From Marinobacter psychrophilus (GTDB lineage: Bacteria; Pseudomonadota; Gammaproteobacteria; Pseudomonadales; Oleiphilaceae), in the NCBI RefSeq assembly GCF_001043175.1, contig NZ_CP011494.1:2356001-2420000 (forward strand): a stretch of 64,000 nt of DNA. Direction: 5' to 3'. Within the stretch, counting starts at the first letter, position 1. Every line of letters begins with the position of its first letter. The translations under genes and the position numbers were made by a program. Shown in pieces: positions 45,393 to 55,929 of this stretch. The notes under the pieces are model-generated. The model was not told where the DNA came from and searched no databases. It saw nothing but the letters and a program-made list of their open reading frames with translations.

Positions 45393-47105
45393 ATGGCCCC
45401 CTACCGAACGATTTTGAGCTTTTTGTTGTTGTTCATCTTGAGCTTTGCCGCTCAAGCGTCGTCGATTCTGACTATCGGCCAGGAAGCGATTCGGTTAACA
45501 GATTTTCGAGTTGAGTATTTCACTGACGATTCGCAGTCGCTGAGCTACGAGGAAGTTCGTAAGCAGACCTTTCAGGAGACGACCAGCAGCACGTCGCTTG
45601 GTGCCAAGGCGGCAGTGACCTGGTTCCGTTTTACTCTTCGCAATTCGAGCCTGAAGGCAAGGGCTCTTCTTCTGCACTTGCCCAGTGCTTATCACGCCCG
45701 TTCAGTCGATATTTTTCAAGAGCGTTCTCAAAATCTGATTGACCAAGCATCGGTTGACCTTAACGATGCCAGTGACCATCTCCTTATGTACCAGGGAACG
45801 GTGGTCTATCCGTTCACGGTGCCTCTGGGAGAAACCGTGGTTGTTTACGTTCGCAGCCATGTTTATTCGCACCAATGGTTTTCATTGGAAATCTATGACA
45901 ATGCGCGATCTCGCCAAGCACTCGTTGGTGGTCATCTGGACATCGCGTTGTTGGTGGGCATATTGTTGGCAATGGTTTTGTACAACGCCCTTTTGTACTT
46001 CGCCACCAGCAAAAGCGAGAACATTTTCTATTCTTTGTATCTGATATCAGGCCTGGCTTGGATTGCGCTCTCCTACGGGCTGCTTGGCAAAGCATTCAAT
46101 ATCTACGGCGATGCCGTTTTCGTGTTGAATCTGGCGCTTATCACCATGCCGATTTTTCTATTGTTGTTCATGATGTCGATTTTCGAGACTGAAGAGTTTT
46201 ACCCCACCGAACACCGCGTGCTGCAGGGCATGTTGGCGTTGTTGGCCATCACGCTAGTATATGGCTTGTTTGATGCTGTCGGGGCACTGAAACCCGCAGC
46301 CAGCCTCGCGGTGCTATTAATGGTGGTGACCTTTTCGGTCGGTATCTCGTTGTTGCGTAAAGGTCACCCCTTGGTGAAGTACTTTCTTGTCGGCCACACT
46401 TTTTTTGTGGTGTTCAACGGGATTGCCGTGCTGTATTACAAAGGCCTGGTCGCGCCGAATTACATAAACGGCCATGGTGTCGGGATTGGCATTGTGCTGG
46501 AAGCACTAACGCTGGCGTTCATCATCTCGTACCGGATAAAAGTGCTGGAGAATATCCGCTCCAAACAGAATGAATTCAAACAGCAAGCGGCGACCGACCC
46601 GCTCACTCAACTTTATAACCGCCGACAAATTGTGTCTGAGGGTGAATATATAGGTGAAAAGGCGAGAGCCGCCGGGGAACCCTTGTCTGTTATCGCACTT
46701 GATATTGACCATTTCAAAGCGGTGAACGATGAACACGGCCATCATGTTGGCGACTCGGCATTGGTGGACATAGCCGGCATTTTACGACAATACAGCCGGG
46801 ATACGGATCTGGTCGCCCGAGTTGGCGGCGAGGAGTTTGTGATTCTTTTGCCCGGCGCTGACCATGCGGAAGCCCGGAGTTGTGCCGAACTTATCCGTAG
46901 GGGCGTTGAAAGGCATGTTGTTGATGCCGGTGATGGGTTAGACGTGCGTATTACCGTAAGCATAGGCGTGGCGGAAGTGGATACCGCCATGGAATCGGTT
47001 GAGAGTGCCGTCAATCGAGCGGATAAGGCATTGTACGAAGCCAAGGCCTTAGGGCGAAATCGGGTGTGCTGTTCTGAGGCGGTTGCCGGCGGGGCGAGTT
47101 TTTAA
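45393..47105 (+). CDS. Diguanylate cyclase with 7TM-DISM sensor
   Basis: 570 residues. A signal peptide (about 1-22, FLLLFILSFAAQA) precedes a periplasmic 7TMR-DISM extracellular domain (about 30-165), then seven membrane helices (about 185-380) and a cytoplasmic GGDEF domain (about 405-560). The active-site loop is RVGGEEFVILLPG, with the substrate region DIDHFKAVNDEHGHHVGD and the inhibitory I-site RDTD five residues before GGEEF. It should make cyclic-di-GMP in response to an extracellular ligand, with product feedback. AAGGA lies 7 nt before the ATG. It appears monocistronic. Confidence 0.94.
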   Translation: MAPYRTILSFLLLFILSFAAQASSILTIGQEAIRLTDFRVEYFTDDSQSLSYEEVRKQTFQETTSSTSLGAKAAVTWFRFTLRNSSLKARALLLHLPSAYHARSVDIFQERSQNLIDQASVDLNDASDHLLMYQGTVVYPFTVPLGETVVVYVRSHVYSHQWFSLEIYDNARSRQALVGGHLDIALLVGILLAMVLYNALLYFATSKSENIFYSLYLISGLAWIALSYGLLGKAFNIYGDAVFVLNLALITMPIFLLLFMMSIFETEEFYPTEHRVLQGMLALLAITLVYGLFDAVGALKPAASLAVLLMVVTFSVGISLLRKGHPLVKYFLVGHTFFVVFNGIAVLYYKGLVAPNYINGHGVGIGIVLEALTLAFIISYRIKVLENIRSKQNEFKQQAATDPLTQLYNRRQIVSEGEYIGEKARAAGEPLSVIALDIDHFKAVNDEHGHHVGDSALVDIAGILRQYSRDTDLVARVGGEEFVILLPGADHAEARSCAELIRRGVERHVVDAGDGLDVRITVSIGVAEVDTAMESVESAVNRADKALYEAKALGRNRVCCSEAVAGGASF

Positions 47106-47219
47106 GATAAGGAACAGATTTAAGACCCGTCCTTGTCCTTAGTCAAGTGGCAACTTTTAGCGCCTTCCACTAAGCCTTCTTCCTTTTTTACTTCGCAAAC
47201 TATACATTACTCGCAAACT

Positions 47220-47244
47220 GGGGACAGATTTGAAATCTGTCCCC
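47220..47244. repeat. REP-like palindrome, copy 1
   Basis: Two perfect 12-bp arms, GGGGACAGATTT and AAATCTGTCCCC, around one base. It lies between the cyclase and the DMT exporter genes. Related copies are at 48238-48262 and 59615-59639. A degraded relative (GGAACAGATTTAAGACCCGTCC) near 47112 may be another. Confidence 0.8.
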
Positions 47245-47269
47245 TATCCCTTGACAGCTGAGCCTCACC

Positions 47270-48217
47270 ATGACGAACGTTCATAAACCTGACCTGATTC
47301 TGGTTGGTGTTACGCTGCTTGCTGCCACCAGCTGGATATTCTCTAAAGAAGCTATATTGCTGATGCCGCCGTTGTTGTTTATGGCGCTGAGATTTTTGAT
47401 CGCAGGTGGCTTTTTAGCGGTTTTCGCTTACCGGTCACTGGCACGTTTGAGTGGGGATCAAGTCAAACGCGGCGTGGGTGTTGGCCTGGTGTTCGGCGTT
47501 GCCATGAGTTGCTGGGTGATGGGCCTGTTTCATGCCAAAAGCATGGGTGAAGGGGCATTTATAACGAGCCTGGGCGTGGTAATTGTTCCCATTATTGCTC
47601 GCCTCCTTTTTAAAGAGGCACAACCTGCCAGCACTTGGTTTGCCATTCCCGTCGCGGTAGCCGGGCTGGCGTTTCTGTCGCTTGGTAACGGTTTTCAGCC
47701 AGAGCCTGCGCAGATTTTTTTCGCAATGGCCGCCTCTATTTTTGCGCTGTATTTTACATTGAACACCCGCGCTGCAAATCAACGTACTGCCGTTAACCGG
47801 CATGGCAACACCATCGCAAAACAGCGTATTCCAGCACTGCCGCTGACGGCTATTGCGCTGCTTACCGTCGGCTTGGTGACGTTGGTGGAATCGCTGGTTA
47901 CAGAACCCTGGCAGCCAACGTTCAGTGACCCGCCACCGCTTCTGATCTGGTGGATTCTTGCCAGCGCAATTGTGGGCACCGCAGGGCGCTTTCTTGCCCA
48001 AACGTATGCGCAGAGCTTGTCTACGCATAGTCACGGCGCCGTTATTCTGGTGATTGAACCGGTTTGGGTGTCTTTGTTCGCAGCAGGATGGTTTGATGAA
48101 ATCATGACCCCAGTTCAGCTGGCCGGCTGCGGTTTGATTTTTGCGGCATTGATCGTGAACCGCTGGGGCGTGCTCAGCTCAGCTATTCGAGCTTCGCTGA
48201 GAAAGAGGCGGAATTAG
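47270..48217 (+). CDS. EamA/DMT-superfamily transporter
   Basis: 315 residues, about ten membrane helices in two EamA repeats. The first repeat has LVGVTLLAATSWIFSKEAIL and GEGAFITSLGVVIVPIIARL, and the second has FLAQTYAQSLSTHSHGAVIL and VIEPVWVSLFAAGWF. The family exports amino acids or metabolites. A cytoplasmic loop of about 25 residues after helix 5 (NTRAANQRTAVNRHGNTIAK) is polar. It is flanked on both sides by REP-like palindromes. The substrate is not known. Confidence 0.9.
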   Translation: MTNVHKPDLILVGVTLLAATSWIFSKEAILLMPPLLFMALRFLIAGGFLAVFAYRSLARLSGDQVKRGVGVGLVFGVAMSCWVMGLFHAKSMGEGAFITSLGVVIVPIIARLLFKEAQPASTWFAIPVAVAGLAFLSLGNGFQPEPAQIFFAMAASIFALYFTLNTRAANQRTAVNRHGNTIAKQRIPALPLTAIALLTVGLVTLVESLVTEPWQPTFSDPPPLLIWWILASAIVGTAGRFLAQTYAQSLSTHSHGAVILVIEPVWVSLFAAGWFDEIMTPVQLAGCGLIFAALIVNRWGVLSSAIRASLRKRRN

Positions 48218-48237
48218 GGCTGGGCGAATTGAAAAGC

Positions 48238-48262
48238 GGGGACGGATTTTAAATCCGCCCCC
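48238..48262. repeat. REP-like palindrome, copy 2
   Basis: GGGGACGGATTT and AAATCCGCCCCC arms around one base. It overlaps the 3' end of the convergent ROK kinase gene, whose last codons (GRI, stop) are inside it. It sits between two convergent genes, where such a hairpin can act as a bidirectional transcription block. Confidence 0.75.
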
Positions 48263-49169
48263 TGTCTTGGGCTAGCCAAGCGGCACCGCGGACGCCACTG
48301 GAGTCGCCGTGTGTCGCTTGACGTATGGGTGTTTCGCACTCACTCCCTAAAACATACGCCGGTAAACGCGTTGCCAACTCGTCGTAAAGGCTCGGTACGT
48401 TTGACATGCCGCCGCCCAGTACGATGACGTCTGGGTCCAGCAAGTTGATGACTGCCGCCAGGCCGCGGGCCAGGTGATCTGCGTAATCGTCGAGTGAGCG
48501 GACAGCGCGGGGATCGTTTTGAAAACGCTCAACGATGTTTCGGGCATCCAACTGCTCATCCCACAGCAAGCGATGTGTCAGGGCCAGCCCGGTGCCAGAC
48601 AAGAAAGTTTCGTTGCAGCCAAAGCGGCCACAGAAGCACGGGCGCTGGTTTAGTTCTGCTTGTGGTGTCCATGGCAGTGGGTTGTGGCCCCATTCGCCCG
48701 CAAGACCGTTAGGGCCGCTGAGCAGTTGGCCGTTAACGGTGATGCCAGCGCCACAGCCGGTGCCCAGAATGGCCGCGAACACGACTTTGTAGCCTTGCCC
48801 CGCGCCATCGCTGGCTTCCGACAGGGCCAGACAGTTGGCGTCATTAGTCAGGCCAACCGGGCGTTGCAGCAGGTGGGTTAGATCAGCGGCCATGGGTTGG
48901 CCATTAAGCCACGTCGAGTTGGCGTTTTTGACCAGGCCTGTCAGGCCCGAGACGGAGCCGGGAATGCCCACACCTACAGGCAATGAAGCTCCGCCGACCC
49001 GCAATTCAGCGGCTTCGACCAATTCTTTAATGGAATTCAGGGTGGCTTCGTAATCTCCCTGAGGGCTTGCGATGCGAGCGCGGAAGTGAATTTTGTTGGC
49101 GCCGTCTAACAAGATGACTTCGGTTTTTGTTCCACCAAGATCGATGCCTACCCGCCAGCGGCTGTTCAT
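48249..49169 (-). CDS. ROK-family sugar kinase
   Basis: About 306 residues from the ATG at 49169 (MNSRWRVGIDLGGTKTEV), where the family N-terminus begins; the frame is open to 49289 and an ATG at 49193 is also possible. ATP site: GIDLGGTKTEV. Catalytic region: GLTNDANCLALSEA. Zinc motif of ROK kinases: GHNPL...CFCGRFGCNETFLSG, with its conserved Cys residues and His. This is a fructokinase/N-acetylhexosamine-kinase type. The C-terminus runs into a REP-like palindrome. The sugar specificity is not determinable. Confidence 0.9.
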   Translation of the reverse strand: MNSRWRVGIDLGGTKTEVILLDGANKIHFRARIASPQGDYEATLNSIKELVEAAELRVGGASLPVGVGIPGSVSGLTGLVKNANSTWLNGQPMAADLTHLLQRPVGLTNDANCLALSEASDGAGQGYKVVFAAILGTGCGAGITVNGQLLSGPNGLAGEWGHNPLPWTPQAELNQRPCFCGRFGCNETFLSGTGLALTHRLLWDEQLDARNIVERFQNDPRAVRSLDDYADHLARGLAAVINLLDPDVIVLGGGMSNVPSLYDELATRLPAYVLGSECETPIRQATHGDSSGVRGAAWLAQDRGRI

Positions 49170-49319
49170 GGGCTTATCACTCTGCTTTGTCATTTCCGGA
49201 ATGGTTACAGGATTCTGCGCGGAGCGCAAAAAATCTGATACCCTGTCGGTCCTTAGTTGCGAATCGATCGTAAGTAAGTGCGAAAACATATTTTAATACT
49301 GACCGCCAAGGCTTATTTC

Positions 49320-49712
49320 ATGAGAATTGTCATTCGTTATTTTTTCCGCACTTTGCGGCTTATTCTGACCCCGCTTGTACTGCTCAACGAGCAAATCGGA
49401 GGTGGCAAACCCGTGCAGCGTAACGCCCAAGAGCAACAGAAAGTAGACGAAGCGTGCCGGGACCTGGCGCTGTATCAGTTCAGAACCTGCCCGTTCTGCG
49501 TCAAAGTTCGTAAAGAAATCAAACGCATGAGTTTGAATATTGAACTGCGTGACACCCAGCATAACACTGAGCACCGCGCTGAAATTTTAGCCGGCGGCGG
49601 TGCCGTGAAAGTACCCTGCTTGCGGATTGCCAAAGCGGACGGCAGCCACCAGTGGCTGTACGAATCCAACGACATTAACGCTTGGCTGAAGCAGCACTTC
49701 GAACCGGGCTGA
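49320..49712 (+). CDS. Glutaredoxin-like protein with N-terminal hydrophobic segment
   Basis: 130 residues from ATG 49320. A hydrophobic stretch (about 1-21: IVIRYFFRTLRLILTPLVLL) suggests membrane anchoring, then a glutaredoxin domain with active site FRTCPFCVKVRKEI (CPFC), the cis-Pro region VKVPCLRIAK and YESNDINAWLKQHF. It is a thiol-disulfide oxidoreductase or a GST-N-like adaptor. It is divergent from the ROK kinase. Confidence 0.88.
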   Translation: MRIVIRYFFRTLRLILTPLVLLNEQIGGGKPVQRNAQEQQKVDEACRDLALYQFRTCPFCVKVRKEIKRMSLNIELRDTQHNTEHRAEILAGGGAVKVPCLRIAKADGSHQWLYESNDINAWLKQHFEPG

Positions 49713-49759
49713 TTCGCTAAACCGCTCTTCCCGCACGTCCGTCGTGCCACGGCGGTGGT

Positions 49760-51283
49760 TCAAAAGCCACCGCCGACTGCTTTGTACAAATCCACGCTTG
49801 CCAGCAGATGATTCAGCCGCGCTTCGCTGCGCCGTACTCTGGCATCGAACAACGTGCGCTGGCTGTCTAGCAGGGTGATCAGTTCTTCTGCGCCCTGGCG
49901 ATAGCGAACTTCACTCAAGCGCAGAGTTTCTTCTGCCTGCTGTTCAATTTCCGCCAGTCGCTGTTCCTGTTCCCGGAACAGATTGATGCGCGCCATGGCG
50001 TCTCCCGCTTCTAAAAACGCGCTCAATAGGGATGAGCGATAGCTTTGTACCAGGGCAACCTGGCGCGATTCGCTGAGCGCCACATTGTTGCTTCGAGTAC
50101 CACCGTCGAACAGGGTTTGGCTAAGGGCGAGCAAACCACTGGCCGTAGTCAGCGGACTGGATAGGCTAAGCAACCCATCGGAAGAGAGTCCCAGGGCCGC
50201 GCTTAATGACACCGCCGGCAAGAGCGCAGCTCGGGCCTGGGCGATGTCGGCGTCGGCCGCCTGCAAGCGGGCTTCGACGGCGGCAAGGTCTGGCCTTCGG
50301 GTGATCAGCTCTGCCGGCGAGCCTGCATTGATGTCCGGAATACGGATTTTTCGTAGCTCACCCTTTAATTCACTCCTTAATTCACCGCCGGATTGGCCTA
50401 AGAGTTCTCCCACGAGTACATCTACGGGTGCATCTTGGGATGCGTTGACGCTTTCCATCCAGGGCGGCTCGCCACTAAGCACCTGCAGTGCCGCTTCGCT
50501 CTGGCGCAGGCCATACACTAGCGTGGGCAAGGCGTTACGCAACACCAGCACGGTTGTGCGTTGGCGAGCTAGTTCGGAGCGGTCGGCAACGCCGTTGCGA
50601 TAGCGCGCATCCACAATGCGCAAGGTTTGCTCTGCCAGTTCCAGGTTTTGCCGGGCGATGTTCAGGCGCTGGCGTAACTCCAACAGTTGAAACCAGTTAC
50701 TGGCCACTGCACCGGAAAGACTGAGCTGCGCGGCGGCGAAATCAAACGTGCTGGCATCGCGGCGGAAGCTAGCGGCGTCTTCTGCTGCGCCCAGCCTGCC
50801 CCAAAGATCCACCTCGTAACTGATCGATGTGGATACTGATGTGGAGCCACTGCTTAGCCAGTCACCGCCGCTTGGGCGCCTCGTCTGTTCGCCGGTACTA
50901 CCGCCTAAACCAATGCCCGGTAGCAGGCTGGCGCCGGCGTTCTGCAGCTGTAAATCGGCTTGCACCAGATTCTCGGCCAGAATGGCCAAGTCTGGATTGG
51001 CCGCCCGCGCTTTTTCAATCAACGCTAGCAGGTTGGGATCGCCATATGCCTGCCACCATTGTTCGTCAGTGACAGCGGGCCCGGTGAAAGCTGTTGAGTT
51101 CAGCTCTGGTGCCCAAGCCAACACATGCAGAGATGCGCCGTTCATCGGCACCGACGCCGGTGTGGCCACCTGAGTAGCACAACCTGCCAGGGCAAGGCCG
51201 GCCGTTAACGTGCACACACACAATGCCAGCCGCCGTTTAGGCTTTGCTGCAAGGCTCCGTGTCTGTTGTGAGCGATGGATCAT
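49760..51283 (-). CDS. NodT-family outer-membrane efflux lipoprotein
   Basis: 507 residues from the ATG at 51283; the longer frame to 51427 lies inside macB. It has a lipoprotein signal with lipobox LALAGC. It is a TolC-type trimeric channel: repeated coiled-coil segments EKARAANPDLAILAENLVQA, RRPDLAAVEARLQAADADIA and ITLLDSQRTLFDARVRRSEA. It completes the MacA-MacB efflux complex and follows macB by 4 bp. Confidence 0.92.
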   Translation of the reverse strand: MIHRSQQTRSLAAKPKRRLALCVCTLTAGLALAGCATQVATPASVPMNGASLHVLAWAPELNSTAFTGPAVTDEQWWQAYGDPNLLALIEKARAANPDLAILAENLVQADLQLQNAGASLLPGIGLGGSTGEQTRRPSGGDWLSSGSTSVSTSISYEVDLWGRLGAAEDAASFRRDASTFDFAAAQLSLSGAVASNWFQLLELRQRLNIARQNLELAEQTLRIVDARYRNGVADRSELARQRTTVLVLRNALPTLVYGLRQSEAALQVLSGEPPWMESVNASQDAPVDVLVGELLGQSGGELRSELKGELRKIRIPDINAGSPAELITRRPDLAAVEARLQAADADIAQARAALLPAVSLSAALGLSSDGLLSLSSPLTTASGLLALSQTLFDGGTRSNNVALSESRQVALVQSYRSSLLSAFLEAGDAMARINLFREQEQRLAEIEQQAEETLRLSEVRYRQGAEELITLLDSQRTLFDARVRRSEARLNHLLASVDLYKAVGGGF

Positions 51284-51287
51284 AAGA

Positions 51288-53228
51288 TTACTCCGCGGCC
51301 AGGGCCTGAACAGGGTCCAGATGAGCCGCTTTACGCGCGGGCAAATAGCCAAACAGAAGCCCGGTACCGAAGGCGCAGCTGAACGCCAGCACCATGGGAA
51401 ATACGGTGACCACAACGGGTGTGTCAAACCAGCCTACGATTTGGGTTGCCGCTATGCCAAGGATGACGCCGATAACGCCACCAATGGCCGACACCAGCCA
51501 GGCCTCGGTTAAGAACTGCTGAAGAATATTGCGGGTGCGAGCACCCGTAGCCATGCGTATACCAATTTCCCGGGTGCGCTCGGTCACGCTCACCAGCATG
51601 ATGTTCATGACGCCAATGCCACCCACCAGCAGCGAAATCGCGGCGATAGAGCCTAACAGCCATGTCAGGGTGTCTTGGGTGTCTGACACGGTATCGATCA
51701 GTGACGCCATATTGCGGATCTGAAAATCTTCGCTGCCATGGCGCGTGAGCAACGTGCTGTGCACTTGGTCTTGCACCGCGTTCATGTCGGCGGAGTCTGC
51801 TACCGCAACGGTGATGTTGCGCAGATGTTTCTGGCCAAATATACGCAGGTTGGCGGTGGTGTACGGCACCAGCACAACGTCGTCTTGGTCTTGCCCCCAA
51901 GGGGATGCCCCACGTTCATCCATTACGCCAATGACCTGAAACAAAACGTTATTGACCATCAGGTAGTGGCCCAACGGGCTTTGTTCGGGAAATAGAGATT
52001 CGGCCACGGTTTTGCCCAACACCGCCACCGCGGCGTAGCGGTTTTCGTCGACTTCGTTAAAAAAGGTACCGGCGACGACGGGCCATTGCCGTGCGGCGGG
52101 AAATTCGTAGGCTGTGCCATTAACTTCGGTCTGGTGATCGCGATTGCCAAAACGCAGGGTTTGGCCACCTGTGACTTCCGGAACCGCCGCTCGAATCCCG
52201 GGTATGTCTCGGATGGCGTGGTAGTCAGACGGCACCAGGGTAGTGACGCTCCAACGTCCACCCCTCTGGTCTGGGCCACCAGGGCGCACCAAGAGTAGGT
52301 CGCTGCCCATGGCGCTGATTCTGTCAACAATGTCTTGGCGTGCGCCTTCACCGATCGCCAGCATGGTGATCACCGACGCTACGCCAATCACAATGCCCAG
52401 CAGGGTCAACGCCGTGCGGAACAGGTTTGTACTGAGGGAATGCACCGCGCTTTTTAGCGCCTCAAACCAACCGGAAGCGCCGCTGACGTCGGTTGTTTTG
52501 TGCGCAGCCAGGGGGTGTTCTGACGCAACAGCGTTGTTCTGAACGGCGCCGGTATCGTGGGTAATCAGCCCGTCAGCAATGGTGATCCGGCGATCTGCCG
52601 TCTGGGCGACTTTGGCGTCGTGGGTAATTAGAATAACGGTGTGACCGCGGTCTGACAGGCTTTGCAACAGCCGCATAACGTCTTTGCTGCTGACGCTGTC
52701 AAGGGCGCCGGTTGGTTCGTCCGCCAGTATAATTTGACCGCCATTCATCAACGCGCGGGCAATGGATACCCTCTGCTGCTGCCCGCCCGACAGTTGGGCT
52801 GGGGTGTTGAGCAATTTATCGCTTAACCCGAGTTCCCCAAGCAGTACGGTAGACCGCTCCCGGCGCTGTTTTTTACCAAGGCCGGCGTAGATGGCCGGTA
52901 TTTCGACGTTGTCTAACGCGCTTATGCCGGGCAGCAGATTGTAGCTCTGAAATATAAACCCGAAGGATTCGCGGCGGGCACGAGCTAGGTCGTCGCGTTT
53001 GAACCCTGACACGTCTTTGCCCTGAAACAGATAGTGCCCGGAGCTTGCCACATCCAGACAGCCAAGGATGTTCATCAAGGTGGACTTGCCAGACCCGGAT
53101 GCCCCCATAATGGCGACAAATTCCCCTGCTTGAATGCTCAAATCTATGCACTTGAGCACAGGCACTTGCAAGTCGCCCGCGCCGAAGGTCCGGGTAATCT
53201 GGCGCAATTCAATCAGTGGCGCTGTCAC
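51288..53228 (-). CDS. macB: MacB-type ABC exporter (ATPase fused to membrane domain)
   Basis: 646 residues, the usual MacB length. The N-terminal ATPase has Walker [14 protein letters not shown], signature LSGGQQQR and Walker [13 protein letters not shown]. The membrane part has one helix at about 272-295, a large periplasmic domain and three C-terminal helices, with [20 protein letters not shown] typical of FtsX-like permeases. MacB-type pumps export macrolides, peptides or heme-related molecules. It overlaps macA by 4 nt (ATGA). Confidence 0.94.
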   Translation of the reverse strand: MTAPLIELRQITRTFGAGDLQVPVLKCIDLSIQAGEFVAIMGASGSGKSTLMNILGCLDVASSGHYLFQGKDVSGFKRDDLARARRESFGFIFQSYNLLPGISALDNVEIPAIYAGLGKKQRRERSTVLLGELGLSDKLLNTPAQLSGGQQQRVSIARALMNGGQIILADEPTGALDSVSSKDVMRLLQSLSDRGHTVILITHDAKVAQTADRRITIADGLITHDTGAVQNNAVASEHPLAAHKTTDVSGASGWFEALKSAVHSLSTNLFRTALTLLGIVIGVASVITMLAIGEGARQDIVDRISAMGSDLLLVRPGGPDQRGGRWSVTTLVPSDYHAIRDIPGIRAAVPEVTGGQTLRFGNRDHQTEVNGTAYEFPAARQWPVVAGTFFNEVDENRYAAVAVLGKTVAESLFPEQSPLGHYLMVNNVLFQVIGVMDERGASPWGQDQDDVVLVPYTTANLRIFGQKHLRNITVAVADSADMNAVQDQVHSTLLTRHGSEDFQIRNMASLIDTVSDTQDTLTWLLGSIAAISLLVGGIGVMNIMLVSVTERTREIGIRMATGARTRNILQQFLTEAWLVSAIGGVIGVILGIAATQIVGWFDTPVVVTVFPMVLAFSCAFGTGLLFGYLPARKAAHLDPVQALAAE

Positions 53229-54385
53229 CGTGAGCCCCCGCCCATGCCCGAAGACGCTGCTTGCCTTGAGGGTGCTCCGCCTGTGACCACCAGATCGCCA
53301 TCGGCCAGACCGTCGCGAACCTCGGTATAAATACGGTTGCTGATACCTACTTCAATTTTGCGTTCTACCAGTTCGCCGGAACTCTGTTGCAGCCAAACCT
53401 GACCGCCCGCAACGGTCGCCGCGGGCACCCGCAATACGTCCCTCGCCTGTTCCACCACAAAAAATACCTGCGCCGTCATGCTTGGCAATAAACGCCCTGC
53501 TTCATTAGGCACGCTGAAAAATGCGTTGTATAACACCACGTTGTTGAGCACTTCGGGCGTGGGTTCGATGTAGTCAAGCTGGCCATAAATCTGCTTGCCA
53601 GGTTCGCCCAGAGTGGTGAAATACACCTTGTCGCCCGGGGCTAGCCTGCCCACGTCTGCTTCGGACACTTGGGCGCGGACTTTCATATTAGACAGATCGG
53701 CAATGCGCATCAGCACGGGTGCTTGCTGTGATGTGTTCAGGGTTTGGCCCTGGCGAGCTGTGATGGATACGACGGTACCTTCCATGGTGGAATAAATGCG
53801 GGCGTAATCCAAATTGGCTTCTTCCGCGCGCAGGGTAGATGCCGTTTGTTCCAGTTGCGCTTGCAACATGGCTAGCTGAGCCTGAGCAGACGCCAGCGAA
53901 GCATCGGCAATTTGCAGGTTTTCCCGGGTGGTGGCGTCTTCACGGAACAGATTGGTTTGGCGTTGGAACTGTATGTCGGCAAGAGTGAGCTGGGCTTTGC
54001 GATCGGCCAACTGAGCCTGTTGATTTTTTAGTTGGGCACGATTAGCGTCTACCCTGGCCAGATAGATGGTCGGGTCAATTTCTGCCAGAAGCTGATCTTT
54101 GCTGATTTGTTCGCCCACTCTGACGTGAATCACGTCTAGCAGCCCGGACACCTGCGCGCCCACATCCACAAAGTTGCTGGGTTCCAAAACGCCGGTGGCG
54201 CTCACCAAAACGTCTATGTCGCCTCGGCTGACGGCTGTGGTGGTCACGTCAGCTGTGTTATTACTTGCCGCGTAAAAGTGGCGATACGCCCAAAAGGCAC
54301 CACCCGCAATTACAGCAACAAAAATTATAACGACAAGAACACGAGAAAAAGACAACCTCGATGAATCCACAACTTCAAACCTCAA
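53225..54385 (-). CDS. macA: MacA-type periplasmic adaptor protein
   Basis: 386 residues: an N-terminal membrane anchor (about 15-35, [20 protein letters not shown]), barrel-sandwich start [20 protein letters not shown], a long alpha-hairpin (about 95-190, rich in Gln/Ala) and beta-barrel domains. It links MacB to the NodT channel. It ends SGMGGGSR and overlaps macB. It is the first gene of a three-gene efflux operon. Confidence 0.92.
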   Translation of the reverse strand: MRFEVVDSSRLSFSRVLVVIIFVAVIAGGAFWAYRHFYAASNNTADVTTTAVSRGDIDVLVSATGVLEPSNFVDVGAQVSGLLDVIHVRVGEQISKDQLLAEIDPTIYLARVDANRAQLKNQQAQLADRKAQLTLADIQFQRQTNLFREDATTRENLQIADASLASAQAQLAMLQAQLEQTASTLRAEEANLDYARIYSTMEGTVVSITARQGQTLNTSQQAPVLMRIADLSNMKVRAQVSEADVGRLAPGDKVYFTTLGEPGKQIYGQLDYIEPTPEVLNNVVLYNAFFSVPNEAGRLLPSMTAQVFFVVEQARDVLRVPAATVAGGQVWLQQSSGELVERKIEVGISNRIYTEVRDGLADGDLVVTGGAPSRQAASSGMGGGSR

Positions 54386-54456
54386 TAATCGTAAGCAAGC
54401 GGCATAGCCTAACTTGATTGGCTTAAATAACCAGACATTAGGCGAGCATTTACGGA

Positions 54457-55077
54457 TTATTTACGATGGTGCTGGTGTTTTAGCTGACGGAACCAGAAAT
54501 CAACGGACTGGGGGTCGGCTTGATGGACTAGAACGGGATCAAACAGGGGCAGCAAGCCGGATTGTTGCAAGTGGGAAGCCACGGCGATACCAAAGCCACA
54601 GAACTGACTGTAATTGCGATCGCCCAAAGCCAAAACCGCAAAGCAGGCGCCTTGCCATGGCTGTAAGCTATTGTTTTCAATGAGCCAGCTGTTTCCGGTG
54701 CGGGGCGCGTCGCCATTACCGCTGGTGCTGGCGACTACCAGCAATCCCCGTTTTGCTATCGGGCACCCGGCTAGCTGGTTGAGCTCCACGATCTGCGCGC
54801 AAAAGCCACATTGTTCCAGCCGCTTACAGGTTTTTTGGGCCAGAGCCCGTGCGGTGCCGGTTTCAGTAGCATAAGCGACCAGGTAATCCACGCTTTGCGC
54901 AAGGGCGTGGCTCAATTGCCACTTTAGCCGTTGATAATAAACAGCAAGCATAGCGGCATACGCTAGCAACGCAGCACTGGCGACCCATTGGCGGGCAGCA
55001 GACAGCAACTCCAGTTGCCAGACCCAAGCCGTCGCTGCAAGCATTACAACAATGCCTGCGGCGGCGAGCGACTTCAC
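54457..55077 (-). CDS. Membrane-anchored flavodoxin-like protein
   Basis: 206 residues. Two hydrophobic helices (about 5-24 and 33-50) are followed by a flavodoxin domain: FMN phosphate loop YATETGTARALAQKT, isoalloxazine loops VVASTSGNGDAPRTG and FAVLALGDRNYSQFCGFG. It resembles the FMN half of sulfite reductase flavoproteins or PepSY-linked reductases, without the FAD/NADPH half. It likely carries electrons for reduction of iron or siderophore at the inner membrane, in line with the TonB/PepSY neighbours. It overlaps the DUF4198 gene by 4 nt. Confidence 0.85.
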   Translation of the reverse strand: MKSLAAAGIVVMLAATAWVWQLELLSAARQWVASAALLAYAAMLAVYYQRLKWQLSHALAQSVDYLVAYATETGTARALAQKTCKRLEQCGFCAQIVELNQLAGCPIAKRGLLVVASTSGNGDAPRTGNSWLIENNSLQPWQGACFAVLALGDRNYSQFCGFGIAVASHLQQSGLLPLFDPVLVHQADPQSVDFWFRQLKHQHHRK

Positions 55078-55886
55078 AACGGCAACACCTCGAGCGTGGC
55101 GCTGTAACCCAGCGAACGGGTAGCGCCCTCAACGTTCTTACCGGGTTGTTGGGTTTCCACTTCCAGCCAGTACATACCGGCCTCAGGCCAGTCTACGGAG
55201 ATTTCACCAAGGTTATTGGTGGTCAAATTCATTGCATTCACCTGGTCACGGTAGCGTATGCCCGCGCGAATCAGCACAACGTTTAAATCAGTCGCCGGTT
55301 TTCCGTCCATTAGGAAACGGAACTGGGCTGTTTCACCCGCAAACAAGTCATTGGGGTGGGTGATGGGCTGCATTTCCAAGCCTACGCCGCTGGAATTGAA
55401 TGTGTTTGTGGTTGGCGCTCCCAGGCTTGCGAAGGTTTGCATGCGCCGGTCTATTTCACGGATTTTCACGTTGCTGGCAGCCGCCGGGATGTCTTTAAGC
55501 TGCTCCGCCGTGCCGCGCCAGCGCTTCTGTTCGCCGTTCATTTCATAGCTCGCGAAGACACCCTGATTATGAATCTGCAGTGTGTAAGTGCCCTGTTGAC
55601 TTAGCTCTACGTCAAAGACCGAGCGATAGCGCCCGCGGGCTTGGTTGACCGCTTCCAAGCTTTGCTGCTGAGGGCCGATAATTTCCAGACCCGACAAGTT
55701 CATGGCATGGTGCTCGAAATAAAACAGACTATTGGAAATAGCGGCGTCTACGGTTAGCCAAGCGCTGTCGCCGGACAATACCGTTGCAGAAGGCAGCATC
55801 CATGCCCGGTGAGCATGAGCTGGCGCGATGATTGCGAGCATAAGCAACGCAAGCGCGCCCCTGCGGGCAAGCTGTTTTAGTGTCAT
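55074..55886 (-). CDS. DUF4198-family periplasmic protein
   Basis: 270 residues. A signal peptide covers about 1-25 (LALLMLAIIAPAHAHRA). Mature HRAWMLPSATVLSGDSAWLT and the repeated beta pattern fit DUF4198 (NikM-like/metal-transport-associated, Ig-like). Two segments, TYTLQIHNQGVFASYEMNGE and DWPEAGMYWLEVETQQPG, look like Ig-type domains. Such proteins are encoded with TonB receptors and PepSY genes and may handle metal or siderophore in the periplasm. It lies 43 bp from the DUF2271 gene. Confidence 0.83.
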   Translation of the reverse strand: MTLKQLARRGALALLMLAIIAPAHAHRAWMLPSATVLSGDSAWLTVDAAISNSLFYFEHHAMNLSGLEIIGPQQQSLEAVNQARGRYRSVFDVELSQQGTYTLQIHNQGVFASYEMNGEQKRWRGTAEQLKDIPAAASNVKIREIDRRMQTFASLGAPTTNTFNSSGVGLEMQPITHPNDLFAGETAQFRFLMDGKPATDLNVVLIRAGIRYRDQVNAMNLTTNNLGEISVDWPEAGMYWLEVETQQPGKNVEGATRSLGYSATLEVLPL

Positions 55887-55929
55887 GATTTCATCCTGTT
55901 GTGTGCGATAAATGGCTTTCTATGGCCCG

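Noticed and set aside
51424..51900. Minus-strand frame of 158 codons inside macB
   Set aside because: It overlaps the conserved MacB permease in another frame; the His/Arg-rich translation is typical of a shadow.
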